A DNA stretch of 27,488 nucleotides, taken from Chlorokybus atmophyticus (Eukaryota; Streptophyta; Chlorokybophyceae; Chlorokybales; Chlorokybaceae). The stretch covers positions 53,894 through 81,381 of the forward strand of contig RHPI01001921.1 of the NCBI GenBank assembly GCA_009103225.1, written 5' to 3'. A model generated the notes under the pieces. That model was not told where the DNA came from and ran no database searches. It saw only the letters and a list, made by a program, of their open reading frames with translations. The position numbers were made by a program, and so were the translations under genes. How positions within the stretch are numbered: position 1 is the stretch's first letter; each line of letters opens with the position of its first letter. Below are positions 18,201 through 27,488 of the stretch, one piece after another.

Positions 18201-21200
18201 GTACCAATGCCTTGGACACAGAATGGTACATCAAGAACCGGGGCGCATGTGTGCCGACAACATTTACAGCAGGATCGGACCTCTTGAACACGCCGCGATG
18301 CAAGTGTAGCTTGCATGAGCACCGCCAGGTTACGTGTGTACTGCTGTTTGTCAACACCAACGGCACCTTTCTGCAGCATCTTGCGTACTTTTGCGTCCTG
18401 CAGAGCGCGAGCGAGTGAGCATGCGGCTCTCTCCCTCTGCACCTGAATCAATGCTGGTGTACATCAAGCAATGCTTGCCTGTATGTCAAGGAGAGCAGAG
18501 GTGCTAGTGGGCTCAGCCCATTGCGGGAGTTGCATAAGAACTGCAGCAATCCTGGACCTGCACTCTCTGGGAGCAAAGCGTTCGACCATCTTCTGCAGGG
18601 AAGATTGCAGTGTGGTGTGCAGAGTGGATGCCTTAAGTACAACCCCCATGCTTGAGTACACCGCCAACGCACCCGGGCTGCTCAATCTAGCTAGCTCCTC
18701 ATCTGTCATGCTCTCAAAGAGGCTTAATCGCAATGCTGGGGATGCATGAAGCAGCAGTGGGGATGACAAGGAATCGAGGCCTAAACAGGCGACACTTGCA
18801 AGGACCTCGTCTTCTGTTGTCGCGTACAGTCCTGCTGGCTTGGACGGCCTTTACACAACGTCGTTAGCACTGGGCAATTGCGAGCACATGCACATGGCAC
18901 AGCGACCACTAATAAACACCTTGTCTGGCCTGTTCAACAGGCAACAGAGCTTGCAGTAAGGTTGATAAGTGCGTGTATGCTGGCGAGGCCATTTGAGAAT
19001 GGCAACTGAGCAAACGTACGCACTTGATGAGCCAAGCAGATATGTGCAACCACAGTCCAAACACTTGGAATGTAAATTGGCGCATACGTCATGATGTGCG
19101 GTGCGAATGGTAGTACAAACTCCAGACTTGCAGCCGCTGAGTATATACGTTGGCAGTACATACATTGGCAAGTTGTTACTTACTTACTTACCTGCGACCA
19201 AGCAAGGGGCCCATGATAGTGTCCCAGCAATGCGCAACTATGCGGTCCGCAAGCAATTGGCGCTCCTCCTCCAAATGCACATCCCATCTGTCTCGCCCAC
19301 CAGCAGCTGATTTCAGCAACAGAATGTACAGGCGTCTCACGTAATCTCGTGATCCTGCCTGGCTGACACTGCCATGCTCATGCGCCCATGCTTGTGGGTC
19401 CAAATGCTTTTGCAGACGGTCAAAGAGCACCGCAAGGGCATTTGATGTGAGGGTGAAGCTGTCTTCAAGGGAATAGCTGAGAATGTTTTCGAGCAGCGTT
19501 ACTGGTGAGGTGCGCATTGGCTCACGACCATGTTCATCTTCAAATCCATGAATCATTGGTGCATGCGGACCTGAGGTACTCGCACCAAAAGCCAGTCAGT
19601 GTTGTCCTGGGACAGATGTTGAGCCGACGAGGTTGGAGGAAACACATGCACAACGTGCAGCTCAGATATGCTACAAGTGTTCTCAGGGGGAAGACTGAAA
19701 GCTACCTGTAAGGCAGATGACGTCTATTAGGTGCCCCATCACAATGTTGCCCACAACATCATGGGCGCGACGAAGGAGGGCCATGTCCTTCGCCTTCACA
19801 TCATCAGGCGACTGCTTGACAGTGCGCTCCATAACCTGAATTTTGCGCACCACCAAGTCGATTGCTTCGCACAGCTGCCGCCAAACTTGCTCCCAAGCTA
19901 CGCGGATACTAGTTCTGCGATGGCGGGGTACAGTCTGGCTCATGCTCTCAGAAGGAACTGTCATTCGTGACACGAATTGCATGTAGATGTCTAGCAGGGT
20001 GAGTGATTCATGTAGATGACAATATCTGAGGGCGGATAAGAGCGGCGTTGCCGCGCTGTTGAATATGGTTGCATTCGGCCACTCCTCCGTGTACAGCACC
20101 TCTGGCGTCATCACGTCGCAAAGGTGGCGAAGCAGCACGCAGCGGTGCTTGAAGGAAAGAGTTTTTGATTGCGGTTTCTTGTAGTTTCTTGCGGACTCTT
20201 CGCAGGCATCATAATGATCATAAGGATAGGATACATAGGATATGATACCCTTTAACACACTGGCATGTAGCTTGCCATTGACAATGCGGATAGTGTTCTT
20301 GCATAAGTACTTCAATATCTCGTCAGGGACAAGTGCGAAGAATCTCCACGCAAAGGTGTTGAATAGTTCCGGCACTTGGTACTCCTCAACACTGCCTTCT
20401 GAAGCAGTCAGGATTGGATATTGCGCAATAATCTCCAGCAGCTTGCGAGCACGAGCCGTGACGTCACCCGCAAGCAGCAACTCTACGGCTGGCATGCCTT
20501 GGGACTGCAAAACGGCTGTCCACTTCTTCCAAACATTCTCTCTATCTGCCATAGAAGCGGCCGTAACATCTTCTCGCAGCATTGCAACCAGCACTTCACC
20601 ATGAAATCGTGCCAGTTTCACCCAGCTCAGTCTCTTGTTGTGAAACAGCCCCCTCAGACATGCCGCCACCACATCACTGCTACAGCCATGCAAAACCTGG
20701 CAGAAAGCACATTCAGCACATTATGCATCAACAAAGTGAAGGCATTGCGCACGCAGCCAAGTCGTGAGCACTGTTGTAATGGAGTCCGACAAGCAGTCGC
20801 ACCTGTGCAGCCTGCTCTGCGTGTGATGTCTCAAGTTGAACCACGCATGCATTCAGCACGTCCACGCGCCGGAGCCGTACACAGTTGCTCAACAATCGCA
20901 TTCGAGTACTTGCCACTGAACTGCCATGCGAGAGTGACGATCAACACACATGCTTGCAGTCTGTCTGGCCCCATTCATGTGCCTCACTTGTGGATGAGGT
21001 TAAGCAACTCCGAGTCGGACGTCGCCATCCGCACCGTCTCTTTGGCAGTGAGGCGCTTGAAATACATGGATGGTGACTGCAGACTATTCTCCACGGGACC
21101 GCGCAACCCCGATGCCGATGCCATGACCAGGCCCAGCTGATGCGTCGCATAGGCAATCGACGTGCTTGTACTTTGCTCCGGCATGACTACCTCCTCGCTG

Positions 21201-22092
21201 CAGAGTACGTCGACAGTGTCTGTGTTCCGTCAGCCATAGAGACACATGATGGCAAACACACTGCATTCATGTCAAAGGGACGTACTGAACAGTCTAGTGT
21301 ACATGACAAGCAAGCACACGGTGCATGCGCCGTGCAGATTAGCTTGTTGCTGTAGCAACTGAATCCTGTTAAACCAAAACATTGCTGGCTTGTCGGTCGT
21401 GTGGTTGGCTGCTCAATGCACTAGCGCAAAGCTCCACTGGAGAGCAGGGAGGTTTGAGGAGCGCAAGCACGGAACCCAACAGATGGACACTGCACAGCAT
21501 GGAGTGCAGCTAGCAAGCCCTACCTGAGTTGTATTGCAGGGATTGGTTGATGCTGCAGGAGCGTCTCAACGACAGCGGGCAAGGCGGGGTTCATCGCATG
21601 GCGGCGCGCCAGCTTTGCAGCAATGCTCACGCGCTCAGCGTAGTTGTGCGAGTCTACGAGCATCGCCACCGCGCTTGCATCCAATGCAAGCTCTGGAGCA
21701 TCCATGAGCTCCGTCGCTGCCTGAGAATGTGACACAAACATGCAGCGTTTGACCACGACCGCTGCCTGAGAACATCACATAAGCATGCAGCAATCCACCA
21801 TGAGCGCTTAACTGCAGGTAAACTACTGCACATGGCACTTCACAAGCCGCTTGCCAAGGGAGCGGTCAACATTCATCTCAACGTGTGCTTTCTGTCACTG
21901 TTGTTGTGTTGCTGCGTAGGCACAAAGGTTGCGTTGAGCGCTAACCTGCAGGGTTACCAGGGGGAAAGGGTCTTGCAGCCGCCGCAGCCTGTGATCAAGC
22001 CTATCCCATCCACGTGAGGTCGTCTTTCAAGCTGCTGCTGCCGTGTCGACAGCCGTGCCAATGCTGTGAATTAGCTGTGCTTCAGCAGCCAT
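12210..22092 (-). CDS. giant HEAT/ARM-like helical protein, about 2,312 aa, family unknown
   Basis: Family not recognised. Rebuilt exons, 5' to 3': 22092-22051, 22023-21946, 21720-21524, 21197-20988, 20920-20803, 20696-19706, 19570-19192, 18848-18479, 18442-18281, 18182-18022, 17934-17605, 17508-17271, 17202-16485, 16407-16162, 16047-15993, 15694-15485, 15396-15345, 15257-14760, 14332-13990, 13873-12699, 12575-12210. From the third exon on, all phases agree and the frame is open to TAG at 12210-12212. Most introns are GT-AG of 67-427 nt; one (18478-18443) appears GC-AG. The first junction needs a 27-nt intron to skip a TGA, so the true start may differ. The product is almost all Leu/Ala-rich amphipathic helix with no signal peptide, membrane segment or catalytic motif. 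An acidic Ser-rich patch (SDSMSDSESGQDS, coded near 16985-17015) is a likely phosphorylated linker. By analogy with other giant solenoids it is probably a scaffold; no function is claimed. Confidence 0.8.
14398..14445. repeat. intronic hairpin, 19-bp stem
   Basis: Arms 14398-14416 and 14427-14445 are reverse complements with one mismatch, around a 10-nt loop. The hairpin lies inside the 427-nt intron (14759-14333) of the giant gene. It could be a small-RNA precursor or a remnant foldback element. Confidence 0.8.
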
Positions 22093-22353
22093 TACTCGTA
22101 TGCAGCAAGTGACCGCGTTAAGCAACGGAATCAGCAGTATGCGTGCATGCAATCCCCGTTTCTGAGAAGTGTTGCAGTAGTATCCGCATAGAGCGGCAGT
22201 TCCCAACCTGTTGTAAAGAAACTGAACTGCAGTTGATGGACCAAATGACACGACAGGCATCCACGCAACAGCAGCAGCAGGTAGAGCATAGGTCACTGAG
22301 CGCAGTGAGAGCAGCCAAGTAGCATGATCAGGGGGGAAGTCTCTCAACTTAGA

Positions 22354-22680
22354 ATGAGGCGAAAAGCTTTACAAACCTCAGCACCCAGTCCAGCATTCTA
22401 CTTGCGAAGCCGCATGCCAGTGCCGTATGGGGCGTCCGTCATGACAGTGCTCCAAAACTCGACTGCGCAGACCACACTCAAGGTATGACAGCACTCGTGA
22501 GCACCACAGACACGCACATTCACCACTCTAAACGCACACACCGTTTGCTCTGTCTACACACCGCCACCTTCTACCTCGCCTGCGAGCTCTGGCAACGCCT
22601 TGGCTGAGCAGTAACGGAGTAATGTATAAGCCTACGCATCAGCTGCTTGGTTGCGTAGCAGCAGTTGCCTGGTAAATAAA
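22354..22680 (+). CDS. possible small divergent gene (first exon 22354-22482)
   Basis: An open 43-codon exon starts at ATG 22354 (MRRKALQTSAPSPAFYLRS...) and ends at a good donor, AAG then GTATGA, at 22482/22483. The Arg-rich, acid-free N-terminus would suit an organelle-targeting peptide. A second exon is uncertain: a frame from about 22510 stays open to a TAA near 22610, and another frame nearby reads TFYLACELWQRLG then stop. An AATAAA lies at 22675-22680. If real, it would share a promoter of about 260 bp with the giant minus-strand gene. No family recognised. Confidence 0.25.
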
Positions 22681-22738
22681 CAATGGTAAGCCTGGCTACA
22701 GTGACATAGCATGCAAGTTTTCCCCGTTGGGTTACTTT

Positions 22739-22856
22739 GCCCTTGTAGCCTAGTGGTAAGGCGCCCAACTCTTCCCGTCAGGGATCAAGCTAAATGCCCG
22801 CCACCATGGGCCAGTCTGATAATGGGAGGACGCAGGTTCGAATCCTGCCGAGGGCA
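22739..22856 (+). tRNA. tRNA gene with about 46-nt intron, probably tRNA-Lys(CTT)
   Basis: Acceptor stem GCCCTTG (22739-22745) pairs with CGAGGGC (22849-22855), followed by discriminator A. The D arm is GCCT/AGGC (22748-22751 and 22759-22762); the T arm is GCAGG-TTCGAAT-CCTGC (22832-22848). The internal promoter boxes are textbook: A box TAGCCTAGTGG (22746-22756) and B box GGTTCGAATCC (22835-22845). The anticodon stem is CCCA/TGGG with an A/A mismatch next to the loop. With the intron in the usual place the loop starts CTCTT, giving anticodon CTT (Lys), but position 37 would be C, which is unusual. A rival reading uses CTGATAA at 22816-22822 (anticodon GAT, Ile), at the cost of position 26 and a G/A pair. 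So tRNA identity is firm and isotype is not; a pseudogene is possible. Confidence 0.8.
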
Positions 22857-22871
22857 AAAATTGGCTACGTA

Positions 22872-22877
22872 TTTTTT
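22872..22877 (+). terminator. RNA polymerase III terminator (T6)
   Basis: Six T residues begin 16 bases after the tRNA 3' end, as expected for polymerase III termination. Confidence 0.75.
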
Positions 22878-23054
22878 CACGCTTGCGGTAGCCAGATAGC
22901 ATAATTGCTATATCATAGCGCTGTATTTAACTCCGTAGCTACATCATCTTCTCACCCCACCATATATTCACGCTTGCGGTAGCCAGGTAGCATAATTGCT
23001 ATATCATAGGACTGTATTGAACTCTGTAGCTACATCATCTTCTCACCCCACCAT
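22876..23054. repeat. 91-bp tandem repeat, two copies
   Basis: Copy 1 (22876-22963) and copy 2 (22967-23054) are offset by 91 bp and differ at about six positions. Each contains the inverted repeat TAGCA-TAAT-TGCTA and a pyrimidine-rich end (CATCTTCTCACCCCACCAT). The repeat begins in the T run that ends the tRNA unit. Confidence 0.9.
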
Positions 23055-23830
23055 TGTTGATGCAGTTGCTGTCACGTAACTTGAATGTTGCGGCTTTGTT
23101 TATTGTATCCTGCACGTGTGCTCACCATGGCAACCTGCCACACAACACAAGTTACATGCATGCAAGGTGCAATGGCACATGGATGGAGCGAAAAAATGCC
23201 AGTAATGTTAGGCAAAGTTGTAAAGTTTACCGGTTACAACTTAATCCCATTAATCAGCACTGCAGACATGTGTTGAGGCAGGTTTGCAGACATGTCTCGA
23301 CTGAGATGCATGCATAACATAAACAGCGCATAAGAGAACGCGATTGCGTGCAAAAATGTTCAACATGTATGTATACAAGTAGTGCAATATGCGTAATCTT
23401 GATTTGCGTATAGCGTCATTGGTACATATTAATATATATGTATACAAATATGATTGCAATGTCGAAGTTAGACGTGGTATCACTTATATTATGCTGAACT
23501 TGTGGCTTCTTGGGATGATTTGCTGCATCATGTTTGTATGATGTGAAAGATGCGAGATTAATGGATGTGACATGCCATGAAACCATTTCAAATAAATAAA
23601 CTGCCAGCATACATACGCTTACCTACACTTTAACGAACAGGGTGCAAGGTACAACTTGTTACGCCGACATCATCATATGCTTGCATATGCTTGCAAAGTT
23701 TGCATTATGTGTACCACGTAATCAGCCATTGCACACATCACTCACATCATCGTCATGTGCAAAATGTTGTACAATGACATTGACAATGCAGCATTGCAGG
23801 CTACAAATTTGCAGCAGTCGGTATGCCTCC
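23055..23830. other. intergenic, no gene seen
   Basis: AT-leaning sequence with several short open frames lacking motifs or splice support. Confidence 0.5.
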
Positions 23831-23835
23831 TGCGG

Positions 23836-24016
23836 CACGTGACATCCGCCGTGATATCGACACCGCGCGCTGCTAACAGGTTAGCAGCTCTGCTCGATTT
23901 ACGAGCAACTGCGAGCAGGCGCAGCGCCACGTGTCGCGCCACCGTAGTGCGGCTTAACCGCCCGGTCGGCGCCACCTCGTCAGATCAGCGGCGGCGGCGG
24001 CGGCGGCGGCGGCGTA
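23836..24016 (+). promoter_or_regulatory. probable promoter and 5' leader of the SGNH-protein gene
   Basis: The 180 bp before ATG 24017 are much richer in GC than the sequence upstream. They hold two CACGTG G-boxes (23836-23841 and 23928-23933), a perfect 8-bp hairpin GCTGCTAA-CAGG-TTAGCAGC (23869-23888) and a (CGG)n run from about 23989 to 24014 ending next to the start codon. G-boxes are known bHLH/bZIP targets in plants; their use here is inferred. No TATA box was seen. Confidence 0.45.
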
Positions 24017-26645
24017 ATGAAGGGCGACGGCAGTGAGGAGGACTTGGAGGAGCCTCCACGTCGTCGTCACGTCCCCTGCGTTGTAGCCGCCGCTGTAACA
24101 GTGTTGCTGCTGGTGGCCGTTGCCGCCATCGCCGCTGGGGAAGACACGCGGAGGAACCTGCTGTTCGCTGCGGGGGAAGGTGTGAAAAGGCTTGCAGTCA
24201 ACCTACTTGTACCAATTTTTATGAAAGTGCACAACAGGACACTTTGTAGCTCGTAGCACTGGTGGAGTCTGTCAATTGACAAGCACGCAGCAACAATCAT
24301 GCAGCACATTGTTGTGAAGCGGCCTTGCCTGCTAATACACTTACTGCAGCCAGTCAGCACTAGCATCTTGAATTCTGTGAAACGACTTTGTTTTTACTAG
24401 GCTGCGCACATACATAAGTGCACAAGCGCGCGTGCACACAATCACTGGTATATACACAGTCGCACATATCTGCAATCAGCTTGGATTACACTGTACTCCA
24501 GCACTTAAGCACAAGCACGCTCACGCGCATATTCAAAATCACGTGCAAACGCTCGCACATGCGCAAGCGCAGAGTCTTACACTTGTCTCGACATCCACAG
24601 GGGATGAGGCAGCATCGCACACTTGGCACTACAGCAACAGGCGGCTGCTTCAGGAGTCTGCGGGTCGAGACACGGACTCTGCGCTGGCGTCATGCACGGG
24701 ATCCGTGTACACTTTCCGCAGCGGGTGGGTTGGCGAGGGCGCCGCGCAAAGCAGCAGCAAGAAGAAGAGGAGAAGGAAGCGCAGGAAAAGCAGAGATGAT
24801 GACAGAGGGGAGTCAGATGCGAAGGACTTGGAATGTGTTTTGAGTTCGGACTGTGATGATGTGGCCAATGGCGCATCAGCACCGGATTTGTATCGCGTGG
24901 AGTTTCGTGCCGAGGGCGGGAGAGAGATCTACTCGCCCGCCCTCGTGTCGTTCAACGACAACAACAACAGCAACAACAGTGTCAGCCTCTACTCCGTGCC
25001 CGTATCGTGCGCCTTTGAGACTGAGTACTCCGTCAAGATCTTCTTGGAGATGGTGCGCGTGTTTGTCGACATACTCAACTGTGTATCGTTGAACACTGCT
25101 CAAATGATGATGTTCATGTTGTTGTGTAGGAGGCGAGTGAGCGTGCGAGGGAGATCCCGCGTGAGGTGTGGGTGACGGACATACCCAGTGAGATACTCTA
25201 CCACTGGCGGCCAGAGGATTACAGAGGGGATGCGTACAGGACCTCCATGCCTTTGCAGAGGGAGGTGCTTGTGGGTCACGGCCGCACCCGCTGCACGCCA
25301 TGCCCTGACGGTGGTGATGTTGGTGGGCTTGTGCGCAAGGGCGACACTGCATGGCCTGTGCTTGGCTCATGGATCGAGCTCGACAAAGAACAAGAATGGT
25401 ACCTTGATTGGGGGCCGAAAGACATACCTAAGAGCGGGGTCGGTCCCAAGGAGATGCAGGCATTTGACACGGTGAGGACTAGCTGTTGCACTTAAACAAT
25501 TTGCACAGCCTGATGACCATGTAAGTGACCATGTAAGCTTACGTGCGTTTGACAGCTGCCAGCAATGAAGCGCATGGCGTGGAGGCGGCACGGGCGTGCA
25601 CCCGCACCACAGCTGTACCGCCGCGAGCTGCTTGCAAAGGCTGCTGCATGCGCCGGCACCGGCCCAAAGCGCATACACATTGTGGGCGACAGCCTCATGA
25701 TGCTCCTTGCCGAGACCATTGTACTGGTGAGTATGGTGGCACGTATGAGGTAGAGAGAGGTGCATATAATGTCTTGGTGGGTGGACTGATGTATACGTAC
25801 TGTTCGTGTGCAGGCAGCAGGTCAGATGAAGACAGTGGATTGGGGAATTCAGCACGATTGGGTGCACGGGGCGCTGCCGATGTACAAGCCGTGGGCGATG
25901 CAGTTGACCAACCCCAACATCGCCCTCTCCCAGACCTTCTTCTGCCCGATATCTTTCGACCGGTACGCCAACACCACGCAGGTGTGGAGGGAGATGGGTC
26001 TGTTTGAGATCGACACCCCCGACGTGTTCGTCATGAGCGCGGGGCTGTGGGACGCGCAGTCGCGGGAACCGGAAGAGTACGCCAAGTACGCACCTCTCCT
26101 GCTCAGAGCGATACAAGAGTTTTTCAGGGACAAGCCGACCAAGCTCATGTGGGTGTACGCGACGCCCGTGTGGGCTGGCAAGAAGTAAGCTGCGTGTGCA
26201 TGTGTGCGTACGTGGGCACGCGTGTGTGCAAACACTGTACTTAACATGCATACTGCTTCATGCGGGGTGTAAACACTCGTGGTGGTCATGTAGGGGTAGT
26301 GGTGGAGACAATACGTGGCGGATAAACGACCATATTATTGATGAGCATGTCATCATGTCCAACCTTTTGCAGCATGAGGAGTTCAGGTAAAAGAGTAGAG
26401 CAACATATAGTTCAAACTCAAACTAAATGGTTACTTGTCACTAATGCAATGCTCTTGATAGGGAGCGATGGTATGCGATAGACGCCTTCAGCATTGTCAA
26501 CGCAATGCGGCATTACGCCAAAGACAACCGCCATTACAACCCATTGGTGTATGTGGATGTCGCCAACGAGTTGCTTTACGTCGCTTATGAAGATGGAGTG
26601 CATTGTGCACTGAGCAGTGAACACTCCAATGTGCAAAGTAGTTGA
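24017..26645 (+). CDS. type II membrane SGNH/PC-esterase-like protein, 591 aa
   Basis: Seven exons: 24017-24179, 24601-25052, 25130-25471, 25556-25726, 25814-26184, 26294-26386, 26462-26645. All junctions are GT-AG and in phase. The protein has a short acidic/basic N-terminus, one membrane helix (about residues 21-42, basic residues before it, so lumenal C-terminus), a polybasic run at 108-117, a beta-rich region at about 145-205 (YRVEF...YSVKIFLEM) that recalls an Ig/filamin fold, a Cys- and Trp-rich linker (TRCTPCPDGG...GSWIEL), then the catalytic domain. IHIVGDSLMMLL carries the GDS block with nucleophile Ser365; FVMSAGLWD (451-456) fits block III of PC-esterases, with Ser where Asn is common; EDGVHC carries the Asp575/His578 DxxH pair. 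This order resembles NXPE/FAM55 and related CAS1/TBL-type proteins, which modify glycans with O-acyl groups in the Golgi. Substrate unknown. The start is the first ATG after the CGG repeat and the only one upstream of the membrane segment in frame. Confidence 0.88.
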
Positions 26646-27325
26646 GGAGTCGCAATGGTTGAAAGCCAGGTCTAGAGTATACTTGCTTATACTTTGTTCA
26701 TTTGTCTACCCTGCCATCAGGCGTGTTTGTCACAACTTCTGTTTAAGGCTATTTGATTTATAATTCTGTCTGCAAATGCCGGCCATTGCCCCGACAGCGG
26801 AAGCTGATGCAGCACTGACCGTACTGTATCCACCTATGGCAATTGAAATCAAGAATTAATGGTAGATGAATGTCACAACATTGGTAGTACTGCGGTTTCA
26901 CAACTCAAGTATTGACCATAAACACCACCTCAGCGTATATCATTGAATGGAAATTTCTCATGCTATTCACGGCATTCATATTTCGGCTGTTGAAGTAAAA
27001 GTGGTAATTACAATGGATGTTTTGTACTAATGCTGCTATAATGCCTTCAGTTTCGTATTGCATCATAAAAAGATCATGACATACAGATAACATCTGTAAT
27101 GTGTAACACATCATGAACATGCATATGAAATTGGTTCGTGAATAGTTATGGGTTCTTGAAGTGAAAGTAATATGAGAAAGTTGTTATTTTTTGCATGTTG
27201 TGTACTTATAAGATATACGATTTGCGCAATATGCTACACATGGTAATATGCTTTGTAGTAGGTTGCAAATGTGCGGAAAAGTTGAATGAACCAAGAGGTT
27301 TTATGTTATGTTAACGAGCAGCCAG
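26646..27325. other. 3' flank, no gene seen
   Basis: AT-rich sequence downstream of the SGNH-protein gene. No convincing reading frame or repeat; TGTAA motifs occur near 27095 but far from the stop codon. Confidence 0.5.
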
Positions 27326-27327
27326 CT

Positions 27328-27455
27328 ACCGTATTCTGTCGAATACTACCCCCCCTACAATCAAAGCCCCCCCAAAAACCATCCAATGGGGGGTGTTGCA
27401 TACAAGGTGTAAATTGCCTGTAAACGGGGGTCCCCCCCCCCTTTTCGGGGGAATG

Positions 27456-27488
<33 letters not shown>
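27328..27488. repeat. C-run/G-run tract at the window end
   Basis: CTACCGTATTCTGTCGAATA is followed by runs of C (seven), C (seven), G (six), G (five), C (ten) and G (five), then an uninterrupted run of 31 G from 27458 to the last base. The opening segment looks like the end of a short DNA transposon. The final homopolymer is probably where assembly stopped. Confidence 0.7.

Noticed and set aside
18934-19161. Open frame in the 343-nt intron of the giant gene
   Set aside because: Joining 19192 to 18848 directly is in phase and gives a smooth protein; the open frame has no matching splice pair.
22027-22347. Longer N-terminal frame for the giant gene from ATG 22347
   Set aside because: It is open, but rich in Cys/Ala/Leu without solenoid character. 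The nearer ATG at 22092 was preferred; this choice is weak.

Overview
The window is eukaryotic nuclear DNA. Genes are split by many short GT-AG introns, LTR retrotransposons are present, and there is a tRNA gene with internal A and B boxes. A green-lineage organism, probably an alga, is the best guess. The primer-binding site of the retrotransposon matches the plant-type initiator tRNA-Met anticodon arm exactly, where as I recall them animal and yeast versions differ. The species cannot be named from the sequence. The 31-base G run at the right edge suggests a contig end.

Layout. 1-952: 3' end of a Ty1/copia element on the plus strand (RNase H end of pol plus a 424-bp LTR). 953-3460: a near-perfect 42-bp palindrome and an unrecognised, probably decaying multi-exon plus-strand gene. 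3461-3806: a 53-bp minisatellite, interrupted by a complete copia element of the same family on the minus strand (3807-8711; two 424-bp LTRs, 5-bp target duplication, one uninterrupted gag-pol frame). 8712-12209: the rest of the minisatellite, a TA-rich tract, a Penelope-like reverse transcriptase relic and a 143-bp tandem duplication.

12210-22092 (minus strand): one very large gene. I rebuilt about 21 exons whose phases all agree, giving about 2,312 aa of mostly helical sequence resembling HEAT/ARM solenoids; the family was not recognised. 22354-22680 may hold a small divergent plus-strand gene. 22739-22856 is an intron-containing tRNA gene, followed by a 91-bp tandem repeat.

24017-26645 (plus strand): a clean seven-exon gene for a 591-aa type II membrane protein with a C-terminal SGNH/PC-esterase-like domain (GDS and DxxH motifs). 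The order of parts recalls NXPE/FAM55-like proteins, which suggests a Golgi or secretory O-acyl-esterase or acyltransferase. 26646-27488 has no gene and ends in C- and G-homopolymer runs.

The host genes show no shared pathway. The left third is a retroelement graveyard with one fairly young insertion; the right two thirds are ordinary host gene space. The most unusual signal is in the copia leader, which has two separate stretches complementary to initiator tRNA-Met: the anticodon arm next to the LTR, and the 3' acceptor end 77 nt further in.
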